Source: RUG191 sp045642225
GTDB taxonomy: Bacteria > Bacillota > Clostridia > Lachnospirales > Lachnospiraceae
Direction: 5' to 3'
NCBI GenBank assembly: GCA_045642225.1
Contig: JAZUIN010000028.1
Coordinates: 1 to 48,626 of the forward strand
Length of the DNA: 48,626 nucleotides
Below the pieces are notes generated by a model that saw only the letters and a program-made list of their open reading frames with translations, was not told the origin of the DNA and ran no database searches. A program made the translations under genes and the position numbers. The first letter of the stretch is position 1. The number at the start of each line of letters is the position of its first letter. This document shows, piece after piece, positions 14,620-23,104 of this stretch.

Positions 14620-14669
14620 TTTCCTTAAATACATGCTTTATGCATGTAATTTCTCCTTGTAAATAGGCT

Positions 14670-15698
14670 TTAGTTGTTGATGAACTTCTCTTCTTCGTTG
14701 TTCCAGCTATATAGATTACGAACTTCCTCACCAACTTTTTCTGCTGGATGCTCAGCAGCTAACTTTCTCATAGCCTTGAAGTGTACTTGACGTCCAGCTG
14801 GTGACATATCAAGTAAGAATTCCTTAGCGAATGAACCATCTTGGATATCAGTTAAGATTTGCTTCATAGCCTTCTTAGTCTCATCTGTAATTACCTTTGG
14901 TCCTGTAATATAATCACCATATTCTGCTGTATTAGAGATTGAATATCTCATTCCTGCAAAACCTGATTGATAAATTAAGTCAACGATTAACTTCATCTCG
15001 TGGATACACTCGAAGTAAGCATTTCTTGGATCATAACCAGCTTCTGTTAATGTCTCGAAACCAGCTTGCATTAATGCACAAACACCACCACAAAGTACTG
15101 CTTGCTCACCGAATAAGTCTGTCTCTGTCTCTGTTCTAAATGTTGTCTCAAGAACACCAGCTCTTGCTCCACCGATTGCTAAAGCATAAGCTAAAGCCTT
15201 ATCTAAAGCCTTACCTGTTGCATCTTGATCTACAGCTACTAGACAAGGAACACCCTTACCTGCTTGATACTCAGAACGTACTGTATGACCTGGTCCCTTT
15301 GGAGCGATCATTGTAACGTCAACATCTGCTGGAGCCTTAATACATCCATAATGTACGTTAAATCCGTGAGCGAACATTAACATGTTACCTGCTTCTAAGT
15401 TAGGCTCAATGTCGTTCTTATACATATCAGCTTGCTTCTCATCATTAATAAGAATCATGATAATGTCAGCCTTCTTAGCTGCTTCTGCTGCTGTATATAC
15501 TTCAAAACCTTGCTTTACAGCCTTATCCCATGACTTAGAACCTTCATATAAACCAATAATTACGTTACATCCTGATTCCTTAGCATTTAACGCATGTGCA
15601 TGACCTTGGCTACCATAACCAATTACTGCAATTGTTTGTCCTTCAATTGCTGAAAGATTACAATCCTCTTGATAAAAAATTCTTGCTTCTTGTGACAT
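14670..15698 (-). CDS. ilvC: Ketol-acid reductoisomerase
   Basis: IlvC performs the Mg-dependent isomerisation and NADPH reduction of acetolactate (or acetohydroxybutyrate) on the way to valine, isoleucine and leucine. The Rossmann motif VIGYGSQGHAHALNAKESG is at about 25-43, and the metal/substrate motif TETDLFGEQAVLCGG at about 191-205. At 342 aa it is a short class I enzyme. GAGGAGG stands before the ATG. It follows ilvN by 33 bases, in the order ilvN-ilvC usual in Firmicutes. No ilvB or ilvD is in the window. Confidence 0.96.
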   Translation of the reverse strand: MSQEARIFYQEDCNLSAIEGQTIAVIGYGSQGHAHALNAKESGCNVIIGLYEGSKSWDKAVKQGFEVYTAAEAAKKADIIMILINDEKQADMYKNDIEPNLEAGNMLMFAHGFNVHYGCIKAPADVDVTMIAPKGPGHTVRSEYQAGKGVPCLVAVDQDATGKALDKALAYALAIGGARAGVLETTFRTETETDLFGEQAVLCGGVCALMQAGFETLTEAGYDPRNAYFECIHEMKLIVDLIYQSGFAGMRYSISNTAEYGDYITGPKVITDETKKAMKQILTDIQDGSFAKEFLLDMSPAGRQVHFKAMRKLAAEHPAEKVGEEVRNLYSWNNEEEKFINN

Positions 15699-15731
15699 AT
15701 CTTCTTTCCTCCTCTATATTCACTAAAAAGT

Positions 15732-16235
15732 TTAATTTAAAAATGTGACATCATCAGCACCACGACTCAAACCTGTAAGACCAGTTCTTGCTAGCTCTAA
15801 TATCTCATATCCTTGTAACATATCAAGATACGAATCAAGCTTCTCTGTCTTACCTGTAATCTCAAGCACCAATGATTCATGTGTAATATCAACTATCTTA
15901 CCATGGAAAACGTTCCTAGTAAGAGTTTCGATATGTACGAGATCTTCCTTACTCGCTTTGATCTTGACAATCATAAGCTCTCTTGTAACAGAATCCATAG
16001 GATCAAGAATCTTAACATCTACAACATCCTCAAGCTTTGCAACTTGCTTCTCAATCTGTTCCAAAATAAGTTCATCTCCGCTAGTAACTATAGTCATTCT
16101 AGTATATTTGGGATTAGATGTTACTCCCGCAGAAAAGCTATCGATATTATAACCTCTACGACTAAATAATCCAGATACATGACTAAGTACACCAGATGTG
16201 TTTTCAACTAATATTGATAATACTTGTCTTCTCAT
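15732..16235 (-). CDS. ilvN: Acetolactate synthase small (regulatory) subunit
   Basis: This is the ACT-domain subunit that activates acetolactate synthase and makes it sensitive to valine. The N-terminus RRQVLSILVENTSGVLSHVSGLFSRRGYNI is the family's ACT signature, followed by the second domain from about residue 80. The open frame extends 35 codons upstream, but the start is set at 16235 (MRRQVL), because the promoter at 16270-16297 lies inside that extension and AAGGAG precedes this ATG by about ten bases. The resulting 167 aa is the normal family length. The large subunit gene ilvB is not beside it, so the enzyme's halves are encoded apart. First gene of ilvN-ilvC-leuC-leuD. Confidence 0.94.
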   Translation of the reverse strand: MRRQVLSILVENTSGVLSHVSGLFSRRGYNIDSFSAGVTSNPKYTRMTIVTSGDELILEQIEKQVAKLEDVVDVKILDPMDSVTRELMIVKIKASKEDLVHIETLTRNVFHGKIVDITHESLVLEITGKTEKLDSYLDMLQGYEILELARTGLTGLSRGADDVTFLN

Positions 16236-16269
16236 AAATATAGTTCTCCTTAGTTTATACACAAAGTAT

Positions 16270-16297
16270 ATTGTATCACAACTTCCTTGTTTGTCAA
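16270..16297 (-). promoter_or_regulatory. Promoter of the ilvN-ilvC-leuCD cluster
   Basis: On the minus strand TTGACA (16297-16292) and TACAAT (16275-16270) are 16 bases apart. The leader is only about 28 bases, so there is no room for a T-box or leader-peptide attenuator ahead of ilvN. Confidence 0.8.
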
Positions 16298-16344
16298 CTA
16301 ATTCAGCATTTCCAACTACAAAAAATACCTGCTTTAACACAACA

Positions 16345-16372
16345 AAAAAGAGGACTATAAAATCCTCTTTTT
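16345..16372 (-). terminator. Terminator after the phosphopantetheinyl transferase gene
   Basis: AAAAAGAGGA (16345-16354) and TCCTCTTTTT (16363-16372) form a perfect 10-bp stem; the T run is inside the minus-strand arm. It ends the lepA-hemW-phosphatase-transferase run of genes. Confidence 0.9.
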
Positions 16373-16377
16373 CTTAA

Positions 16378-17031
16378 CTATTTCAAAGTACAAACACAAA
16401 CTAAATTTCCTTTTTCAACGCTTTGCGAAACACGAAGTGTTTTACCCGCATATTCTAAATCATATTCAATAGCCTTCATTGACCTTACTTCCTCAGGATT
16501 ATCTGGGAAAGGCATCTTGACTTCCTTCATCACAAGTGGGCAGTCAACCTCCTGCAAAACCTTAGTCAAGGAAACATCTATCGTCTTAGCAACTGCTTCC
16601 TTGAAGGTCCACAAGTATAGGAAACGAACTACATTTCCATGAACCCAGTTCTTCTCACGTAGAGAGAAAAATCTGCTTCTCGCCAACCTATCAGCATCAA
16701 TATCCCTAAGCACCTCGATATCAATACCAATCGGTTTGTCGCATATTCCATACGCAACTACACCTTTGCTATGGGAAATGCTAATAGAATAATCACCATT
16801 AATGTAAGGCTTTCCATTCAAGGAATATCTATAGGTTATATCGCTTGCTTTATATCCACAAATCATAGCAAGACGAGTTTCTAATAAGTATGATGCCAAA
16901 ACACTTTCTCTTAGTCGAATATCCTTATAGCTTTTCAACTTATCTTGTCTCGCTGGACTAAGCGACAAATACATATTCTCATGTTGTTTGTTTGTGTAAT
17001 TAGACACACAATCTAACTTGTACTCTAACAT
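16378..17031 (-). CDS. 4'-phosphopantetheinyl transferase, Sfp type
   Basis: The enzyme would move phosphopantetheine from CoA to a carrier-protein serine. Visible are SISHSKGVVAYGI, the magnesium motif IGIDIE (about 97-102) and FLYLWTFKEAVAKTIDVSLTK (about 137-157, with the W-x-x-K-E-A signature). Length is 217 aa, typical of Sfp-like proteins. AAAGGTGG stands before the ATG. No non-ribosomal peptide or polyketide synthase lies in the window, so it may serve a distant cluster or act as the general carrier-protein activator. It starts 31 bases after the phosphatase gene and is last in that operon-like run. Confidence 0.9.
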   Translation of the reverse strand: MLEYKLDCVSNYTNKQHENMYLSLSPARQDKLKSYKDIRLRESVLASYLLETRLAMICGYKASDITYRYSLNGKPYINGDYSISISHSKGVVAYGICDKPIGIDIEVLRDIDADRLARSRFFSLREKNWVHGNVVRFLYLWTFKEAVAKTIDVSLTKVLQEVDCPLVMKEVKMPFPDNPEEVRSMKAIEYDLEYAGKTLRVSQSVEKGNLVCVCTLK

Positions 17032-17062
17032 TTACGCCACCTTTTCTAACAACTCGATAACT

Positions 17063-19936
17063 CTACTTAATCTTCTTAACCATTGTAAATACATTATATC
17101 CATTTTCATATTTGTATCTACATTCATTCATAATCTGCTTGGTCATGTAAATGCCAAGGCCACCAATCTGACGCTCCTCAACAGATAATTCAATATCAGG
17201 GTCCTCTTTTGCCAAAGGATTATATTCTTTTCCCGAATCAAAGAAGGTAATCTCTACCTCTTCACCTTCGTTGTTGAGTTCTAATCTAATCCTTGCACTA
17301 CCTTTATCTCCTGAATATGCATAATTACAAATATTAACGAAAATTTCTTCTATTGCAATTTCCATTGACATAAGAATACTCTCATCACATTTTGCAGACT
17401 TCAAATAATCTGTTATAAAATCCTGTACTGTATACAAATTCTCAGTTACAGCATCTACTTCTAGTTCATCAAAACGTTTCTCTCCGTAATATAAAACAAG
17501 CATTGTGATATCATCAAATTGTTTTGCATCTCCAACGAATTTGTCTATATCATTTTTTACAACCTTAGAAACCATTGACGTGGAATCCAAATTATTCTTA
17601 TTAAGAATTCCTAGAAGTCTATCTTCTCCATATAATTCATTATCAATATTATGAGCTTCTGTCACACCATCTGTATAAAGATATATCATATCGCCCTTGC
17701 TGAGTGACAAGCTCTCTTTCTTATATTTAAAGCCTTCCATTGCTGCCATTATTAAGCCAGATTTACATTTTATATATTCAAAACAATCATTTCTTCTAAC
17801 TAATGGCGGATTATGACCTGCATTTACAAATTCAACTTCACCACTCTTAAGATTCAAGACGCCAAGCCATGCAGTCAAGAACATATTCGCATCATTATTT
17901 TTGCATAATTGTTCATTAGACAATGTAAATGCTTCATCAATATCGTGCCCTGCTTCAAGAAAGCCTCTTATTGTAGTCTTCGCTCTCATCATAAACATAG
18001 CCGCAGGTATTCCCTTACCAGATACATCTGCAACAAGAAATGCGATTCTGTCCTCATCTAAGAAGAAGAAATCGTAGAAATCCCCACCAACTTCTTTGGC
18101 TGTGTACATGTTAGCATCTATCATAAATGGTCTTCCATTAGGAAATGGCTCCATTTTATGCGGCAGAGAAGAAGATTGAATATTACGAGCGAATTCCAAT
18201 TCCGCTTCAATTCTACGCTCCGCTTCTTGTATATATCCTTTTAATGCCGCAACCGTTTTATTAACATCGTCAGACAAATTTGCAAAATCAGTTGTATTTC
18301 TAACTTCAACTGTTTCATCTAAATTACCATTTGTAATCCTAGATAGTGACTCATTTACAAGATGCAATTTATCTACAACATGCCTCTTAATCGTGAAGAA
18401 TATCAGAATAAGTAATAGTACCAAAATAAGTATTTCTAACAATGTAGAAAATGTAAATTGCAATTGAACATTTGACGCTACAGTAACATATGGAACGAAA
18501 CACACTATTTTATATCCTGCAAAATCATCATAATACAGATATATGAATTGTCTTTTACCTTCTTCAGTCTTACGTAAAAATGAAGAAAGTCTCTCCTCTG
18601 GAATATCTTTCAAATCAATTCCATACTGTTCAATTGTAATCTTCTTTCCATTTCGATTACCAGTAATTACCGTTCCATCTTTATCAACAAGAAGAACCGT
18701 ACCAACTGTATCAATTTTACCTGCATTATCAAAATTTGCTATATGAGTTATACTTCTATAAAGATAAGACGATACAGTCTCTTCATTAATTTTACACCTT
18801 AGTATTCTTCCATCGTGAAGTTTATAAAATCCATACACAGAAAGATCTAATTCACCAGAATTATCTTCTATTTCATCTTCTGATAGATAAATTGGCGGAG
18901 CATCATTTTCTGCACCACTAAAATTTTGCTCAAAATCTTTTAAGGCACTTATAAAATCTTTGTCATTAGATATATTCGTCCCTTTGGCATCTTTATTTGT
19001 AGATTCTAATATATCTCCATTCACAGAAACTACATCTATCGATTCTAACGAATACTTCTTCTTCAATTGCTCTAAGGAGTCATGCTCTTGTCCATATTCA
19101 AGACCTATCCAGCCCACAACAGAATAGACATATCTATCGCTAGTTCCTACTATTTCTCTCTTAATACTTTCAGATGTGTCTATAAATGCAGTTTTGACAT
19201 CAGCAAAATATTCTACCAATACAACTGCAAACTGAACAACAAATGTAAATACAAAACTTATATATATTGCTGTTATAAGTCTTTTTTGAATAAGATAAGA
19301 TAAGCTATTCTCCTGTGCTGACACAACATTTATCTTGAACAAACGATCAACTAATCTAATAAGACAAATTGCTACAACCACTACAAAAGTATTAGCAATA
19401 ATCATAGGGAATGTACAATCAGCAATTATTTGATATGCCTTATGAGGATCACCAATATGTGTCAAATAGTTAATCAACATATGAACTACTTCTATTGCCA
19501 CAGGAATAATACTTGCAAAAAATGGCGATGGTATTTTGTTATTCAAAACCTTCGTTCTAAAGAAAGCCGCCAAGAAACCTGCCAAAATTGTAGATACAGA
19601 ACAAGCTATTCTCGTATAAGCTCCAGCGCCCCAATAAACCGCAAAAAATCTCTCTATTCCACCTATAAAGCCTGCTATAATACCCGCTGGCGCACCGAAA
19701 AACAATCCCGCACATATAGGCGCTGCATCTCTAATATTTATAATAGCTCCTGCATCTGTCTCAACGCCAAATTCAGTTCCTATAATAGCTGCCAAACCAA
19801 AAAGAATACCTATTATTATTTGTCTTCTTGTATTATTTATTTCTCCAAACTTTGTCTTATTCTGTAGTATAAAAAATCCTACTGATAAACTTATAGGTAT
19901 TAATGTCCAAGGCAATAATAGAAAAATTCTTAACAT
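17063..19936 (-). CDS. Membrane PP2C-type phosphatase fused to an anti-sigma-like kinase domain
   Basis: This 957-aa signalling protein has several modules. Residues about 1-200 form a multi-pass membrane domain resembling the 5TM receptor domain of LytS (INIRDAAPICAGLFFGAPAGIIAGFIGGIERF). An extracytoplasmic sensor region (about 243-490) lies between membrane helices near 220-242 and 495-515. A HAMP-like linker (about 520-570) is followed by a SpoIIE/RsbU phosphatase domain (VGGDFYDFF at 616, VADVSGKGIPAAMF at 635, LYTDGVTEAHN later). The C-terminal 100 residues are an RsbW/SpoIIAB-like ATPase (MEIAIEEIFVNICNYAY and GGLGIYMTKQIM). It carries both arms of partner switching. The start is at 19936, six bases after AAGGAG that overlaps the hemW stop. 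No anti-anti-sigma gene is adjacent. Confidence 0.9.
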   Translation of the reverse strand: MLRIFLLLPWTLIPISLSVGFFILQNKTKFGEINNTRRQIIIGILFGLAAIIGTEFGVETDAGAIINIRDAAPICAGLFFGAPAGIIAGFIGGIERFFAVYWGAGAYTRIACSVSTILAGFLAAFFRTKVLNNKIPSPFFASIIPVAIEVVHMLINYLTHIGDPHKAYQIIADCTFPMIIANTFVVVVAICLIRLVDRLFKINVVSAQENSLSYLIQKRLITAIYISFVFTFVVQFAVVLVEYFADVKTAFIDTSESIKREIVGTSDRYVYSVVGWIGLEYGQEHDSLEQLKKKYSLESIDVVSVNGDILESTNKDAKGTNISNDKDFISALKDFEQNFSGAENDAPPIYLSEDEIEDNSGELDLSVYGFYKLHDGRILRCKINEETVSSYLYRSITHIANFDNAGKIDTVGTVLLVDKDGTVITGNRNGKKITIEQYGIDLKDIPEERLSSFLRKTEEGKRQFIYLYYDDFAGYKIVCFVPYVTVASNVQLQFTFSTLLEILILVLLLILIFFTIKRHVVDKLHLVNESLSRITNGNLDETVEVRNTTDFANLSDDVNKTVAALKGYIQEAERRIEAELEFARNIQSSSLPHKMEPFPNGRPFMIDANMYTAKEVGGDFYDFFFLDEDRIAFLVADVSGKGIPAAMFMMRAKTTIRGFLEAGHDIDEAFTLSNEQLCKNNDANMFLTAWLGVLNLKSGEVEFVNAGHNPPLVRRNDCFEYIKCKSGLIMAAMEGFKYKKESLSLSKGDMIYLYTDGVTEAHNIDNELYGEDRLLGILNKNNLDSTSMVSKVVKNDIDKFVGDAKQFDDITMLVLYYGEKRFDELEVDAVTENLYTVQDFITDYLKSAKCDESILMSMEIAIEEIFVNICNYAYSGDKGSARIRLELNNEGEEVEITFFDSGKEYNPLAKEDPDIELSVEERQIGGLGIYMTKQIMNECRYKYENGYNVFTMVKKIK

Positions 19937-19946
19937 CCTTATCTCC

Positions 19947-21137
19947 TTAAATAAACATTTCTGCAATCACATTTTGAAGTTCTAAACCTCTTCTGGTTGG
20001 TTTATATCCTTCATAGTCACCAACAACTAAGCCTTGATTTACTAGGCTCTGTAACTCTTTCTCAAAAATCACATCAAGATTTGCATTAAAGCAATTATAA
20101 AAATCTGCTTTATTCACGCCTTGATTCATTCTCATTCCAAGAATCATGAATTCACTCATCTGTTCATCACGACTCAAATTCTCTACTTCGGAATATAATG
20201 TTTTTATGTCAACATTTGCATTTGACCAAGCACTAATATAATCTCGCATACTAGTTACATTCTTAAACCTAGAGCCTTCAAATAATGATGATGCACCTAG
20301 CCCTAATCCAATGTAGGGAACTCTTTTCCAATATCCTATGTTATGCTTACACTCATAACCTCTTCTTGCATAATTTGATATCTCATATTGATAAATGCTT
20401 CTTTCTTTGAGAATCGCATTTATAAAACTCGTCATTTCAACAAGTAGGTCCTCCGTTGGGAGTATAAACGTGTTAAGTCCCTGTCTTTGACGCAACGATT
20501 CTTCTTTGTAGGTCGAATAGAATTTCGTTCCCTCTTCTATAATCAAAGAATAGCACGAAATATGCTTTGGCTTAAGCATTAACACTTTGAAAAATGTATA
20601 TCGCAAATTCTTAATTGTCTGCTTTGGCAAGCCATACATAACGTCAATATTTATATTATCAATACCAATCTTCAACGCACTTTCATAACTAGAAATAAAA
20701 TTCTCAAAGGTATGTATACGCCCCAAGAGCTTAAGTTCATCATTATTTGCAGATTGAAGTCCAAAACTAATTCTATTCACACCTAACTGCTTATAGACTG
20801 CAAGCTTTTCTGAACCGACTGTACCCGGATTACATTCTATAGTTATTTCTGCATCCTTCTTTATTGAAAATGTATTATAAATCTTCTCAAACACTTCTGT
20901 CATTAGAGGTGTTTCTAGAATTGAGGGTGTACCGCCACCAACAAATATTGTGCTTATCTCATATTCCTCAGGAATATTTTGTCCATAGAATTCAATCTCA
21001 TTACACAAAGCTCTTACATAATTTCTTCTAGCTTCTTCATCAGATTCAAATGATAAGAAATCACAATAATTACATTTTCTCACACAAAATGGAATATGAA
21101 TATAAAGTTCTAAATCCTTTTTAGTATTTTCGTTCAT
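19947..21137 (-). CDS. hemW: Heme chaperone HemW-like radical SAM protein
   Basis: The N-terminus has the radical-SAM cysteines in CVRKCNYCDF (Cys18, Cys22, Cys25); the fourth conserved position is Phe, as in HemW/HemN. FVGGGTPSIL, ITIECNPGT and NRISFGLQSANNDELKLLGRIH follow in the family order, with a C-terminal HemN-type domain (NIGYWKRVPYIGLGLGASS). At 396 aa it matches HemW, a heme-binding protein that is not the coproporphyrinogen oxidase. It starts 20 bases after lepA, the neighbour commonly seen in Firmicutes, and its stop overlaps the ribosome binding site of the next gene. Confidence 0.93.
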   Translation of the reverse strand: MNENTKKDLELYIHIPFCVRKCNYCDFLSFESDEEARRNYVRALCNEIEFYGQNIPEEYEISTIFVGGGTPSILETPLMTEVFEKIYNTFSIKKDAEITIECNPGTVGSEKLAVYKQLGVNRISFGLQSANNDELKLLGRIHTFENFISSYESALKIGIDNINIDVMYGLPKQTIKNLRYTFFKVLMLKPKHISCYSLIIEEGTKFYSTYKEESLRQRQGLNTFILPTEDLLVEMTSFINAILKERSIYQYEISNYARRGYECKHNIGYWKRVPYIGLGLGASSLFEGSRFKNVTSMRDYISAWSNANVDIKTLYSEVENLSRDEQMSEFMILGMRMNQGVNKADFYNCFNANLDVIFEKELQSLVNQGLVVGDYEGYKPTRRGLELQNVIAEMFI

Positions 21138-21157
21138 TCTAATTCTTCCGAAATAAT

Positions 21158-22969
21158 CTAGTCTTCGTCAAGCTTAAGCACGCTCATAAATGCTTGCTGT
21201 GGAATCTCAACACTTCCCACTTGACGCATCCTCTTCTTGCCCTCTTTCTGCTTCTCTAATAGCTTCTTCTTACGAGAAATATCGCCACCATAACATTTAG
21301 CAAGTACATCCTTACGAACTGCCTTAACCGTCTCTCTTGCAATAACCTTTGTTCCTACTGCTGCCTGAATTGGAATCTCAAATAGGTGTCGAGGAATCTC
21401 TGTCTTGAGCTTCTCGCACATCTTACGTCCTCTGTCATATGCAGTACCTTCAAATACGATAAATGACAAGGCATCCACAGGCTCTTTATTAATCAAAATA
21501 TCAAGCTTAACCAAATCAGACTTAACATAGCCCTTCATCTCATAATCAAAGCTTGCATATCCTCTAGATCTTGATTTAAGTGCATCAAAGAAATCATATA
21601 TTATCTCGTTAAGTGGTAAATTATATTTGAGTAATGCTCTTGTCTCTTCAATGTATTCCATGCTGATATACTCACCACGTCTCTCTTGGCACAAATCCAT
21701 AATCGCGCCAATATAATCTGACGTAACCATAATTTCTGCAGCTACAACTGGCTCTTCCATATAATCAATTTCTGAAGGGTCTGGTAGATTCGACGGATTA
21801 GTCAATTCAATCATCTCTCCATCCGTCTTATGCACTCTATATACAACGGAAGGTGCTGTTGTAACAAGGTCTAAATTGTACTCTCTCTCTAATCTCTCTT
21901 GAATAATTTCAAGATGTAACAAGCCCAAGAATCCACATCTAAATCCAAAACCTAACGCAATCGATGTCTCTGGTTCATATTGTAAAGATGCATCATTAAG
22001 CTGTAGCTTCTCTAAAGCATCTCTCAAATCAGGATATTTCGCACCATCTGCTGGATACAAACCACAATATACCATAGGATTAACCTTCTTATATCCTGGA
22101 AGCGGTTCACTACATGGATTTTTCCTGTTAGTAACAGTGTCACCCACTCTTGTATCACTTACATTTTTGATTGAGGCCGTAATATATCCAACCATACCCG
22201 CTGAAAGCTCTTGGCAAGGCACAAATTGTCCTGCGCCAAAATATCCAACTTCAACAACATCAAATTCAGCGGATGTTGCCATCATTCTAATTGGGTCTCC
22301 TACCTTAATCGTTCCTTCCTTGACACGAAGGAATACAATAACACCTTTGTATGCATCATATAATGAGTCAAATATAAGTGCTTGAAGTGGAGCATTTGCG
22401 TCACCTTGTGGAGCTGGTAAATCATTTACAATAGCTTCTAGAACAGCTTCTATATTTAACCCAGTTTTAGCAGAAATCTGAGGCGCTTCAGTAGCCTCTA
22501 ATCCAATTACATCTTCAATTTCCTCAATAACTCTTTCAGGGTCAGCCGATGGCAAATCTATCTTGTTGATTACAGGAATAACGTCCAAATCGTGGTCAAG
22601 CGCAAGATACACATTTGCAAGAGTTTGAGCCTCTACTCCTTGAGCAGCATCAACAACTAGAATTGCGCCATCACAAGCCGCCAAGGAACGAGATACCTCA
22701 TAGTTAAAATCTACGTGACCTGGAGTATCTATCAAGTTAAAAATGTACTCTTCACCATTAGCAGCATGGTATACAATTCTTACTGCCTGTGACTTGATAG
22801 TAATTCCTCTCTCCCTTTCTAAATCCATATTATCAAGAACTTGTGCTTGCATTTCACGCTCTGTCAAAAGACCAGTTCTTTCAATAATACGATCTGCTAA
22901 GGTTGATTTGCCGTGATCTATATGTGCTATAATACAAAAATTTCTAATATGACTTTGGCCACCTGCCAT
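21158..22969 (-). CDS. lepA: Elongation factor 4 (LepA)
   Basis: This ribosomal GTPase can back-translocate or rescue stalled ribosomes. G-domain motifs are AHIDHGKST (15-23), RERGITIKSQ, DTPGHVDF, and NKIDLP. The LepA-specific C-terminal domain is present (IARETVKAVRKDVLAKCYGGDISRKKKLLEKQ). The start is set at the second ATG (22969, MAGGQSHIRN), with GGAGG five to six bases upstream; the ATG four codons earlier lacks a site. Length is 603 aa, normal. It heads the lepA-hemW-phosphatase-transferase run and is divergent from holA, with overlapping promoters. Confidence 0.97.
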   Translation of the reverse strand: MAGGQSHIRNFCIIAHIDHGKSTLADRIIERTGLLTEREMQAQVLDNMDLERERGITIKSQAVRIVYHAANGEEYIFNLIDTPGHVDFNYEVSRSLAACDGAILVVDAAQGVEAQTLANVYLALDHDLDVIPVINKIDLPSADPERVIEEIEDVIGLEATEAPQISAKTGLNIEAVLEAIVNDLPAPQGDANAPLQALIFDSLYDAYKGVIVFLRVKEGTIKVGDPIRMMATSAEFDVVEVGYFGAGQFVPCQELSAGMVGYITASIKNVSDTRVGDTVTNRKNPCSEPLPGYKKVNPMVYCGLYPADGAKYPDLRDALEKLQLNDASLQYEPETSIALGFGFRCGFLGLLHLEIIQERLEREYNLDLVTTAPSVVYRVHKTDGEMIELTNPSNLPDPSEIDYMEEPVVAAEIMVTSDYIGAIMDLCQERRGEYISMEYIEETRALLKYNLPLNEIIYDFFDALKSRSRGYASFDYEMKGYVKSDLVKLDILINKEPVDALSFIVFEGTAYDRGRKMCEKLKTEIPRHLFEIPIQAAVGTKVIARETVKAVRKDVLAKCYGGDISRKKKLLEKQKEGKKRMRQVGSVEIPQQAFMSVLKLDED

Positions 22970-23049
22970 AACGCCCTCCATCCTATATATTTACAATACA
23001 TTTAAAAAGCTCAAAAAAGAGCCTACTAATCCTAATTTACACCTTAATA

Positions 23050-23078
23050 ATTTTATCATAACGGTATTTTTTACTCAA
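23050..23078 (-). promoter_or_regulatory. Promoter of lepA
   Basis: On the minus strand TTGAGT (23078-23073) and TAAAAT (23055-23050) are 17 bases apart. The -35 box overlaps that of the divergent holA promoter. The transcribed leader is about 75 bases. Confidence 0.7.
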
Positions 23079-23098
23079 GATTTCTTTTGTGTTATAAT
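23070..23098 (+). promoter_or_regulatory. Promoter of holA, placed for a leaderless transcript
   Basis: TTTACT (23070-23075) and TATAAT (23093-23098) are 17 bases apart. Only six bases separate the -10 box from the ATG at 23105, so the first transcribed base should be at or within a base or two of the start codon. Confidence 0.7.
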
Positions 23099-23104
23099 AA
23101 CCAT

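Noticed and set aside
16236..16340. N-terminal extension of ilvN (35 extra codons)
   Set aside because: A consensus promoter lies inside it, and the family starts at MRRQVL.
16378..17031. Non-ribosomal peptide or polyketide gene cluster around the Sfp-type transferase
   Set aside because: No synthetase, carrier protein or tailoring enzyme is nearby.
23008..23023. Attenuator hairpin in the lepA leader
   Set aside because: Only four pairs (GCTC/GAGC) around a T-run; too weak to support.
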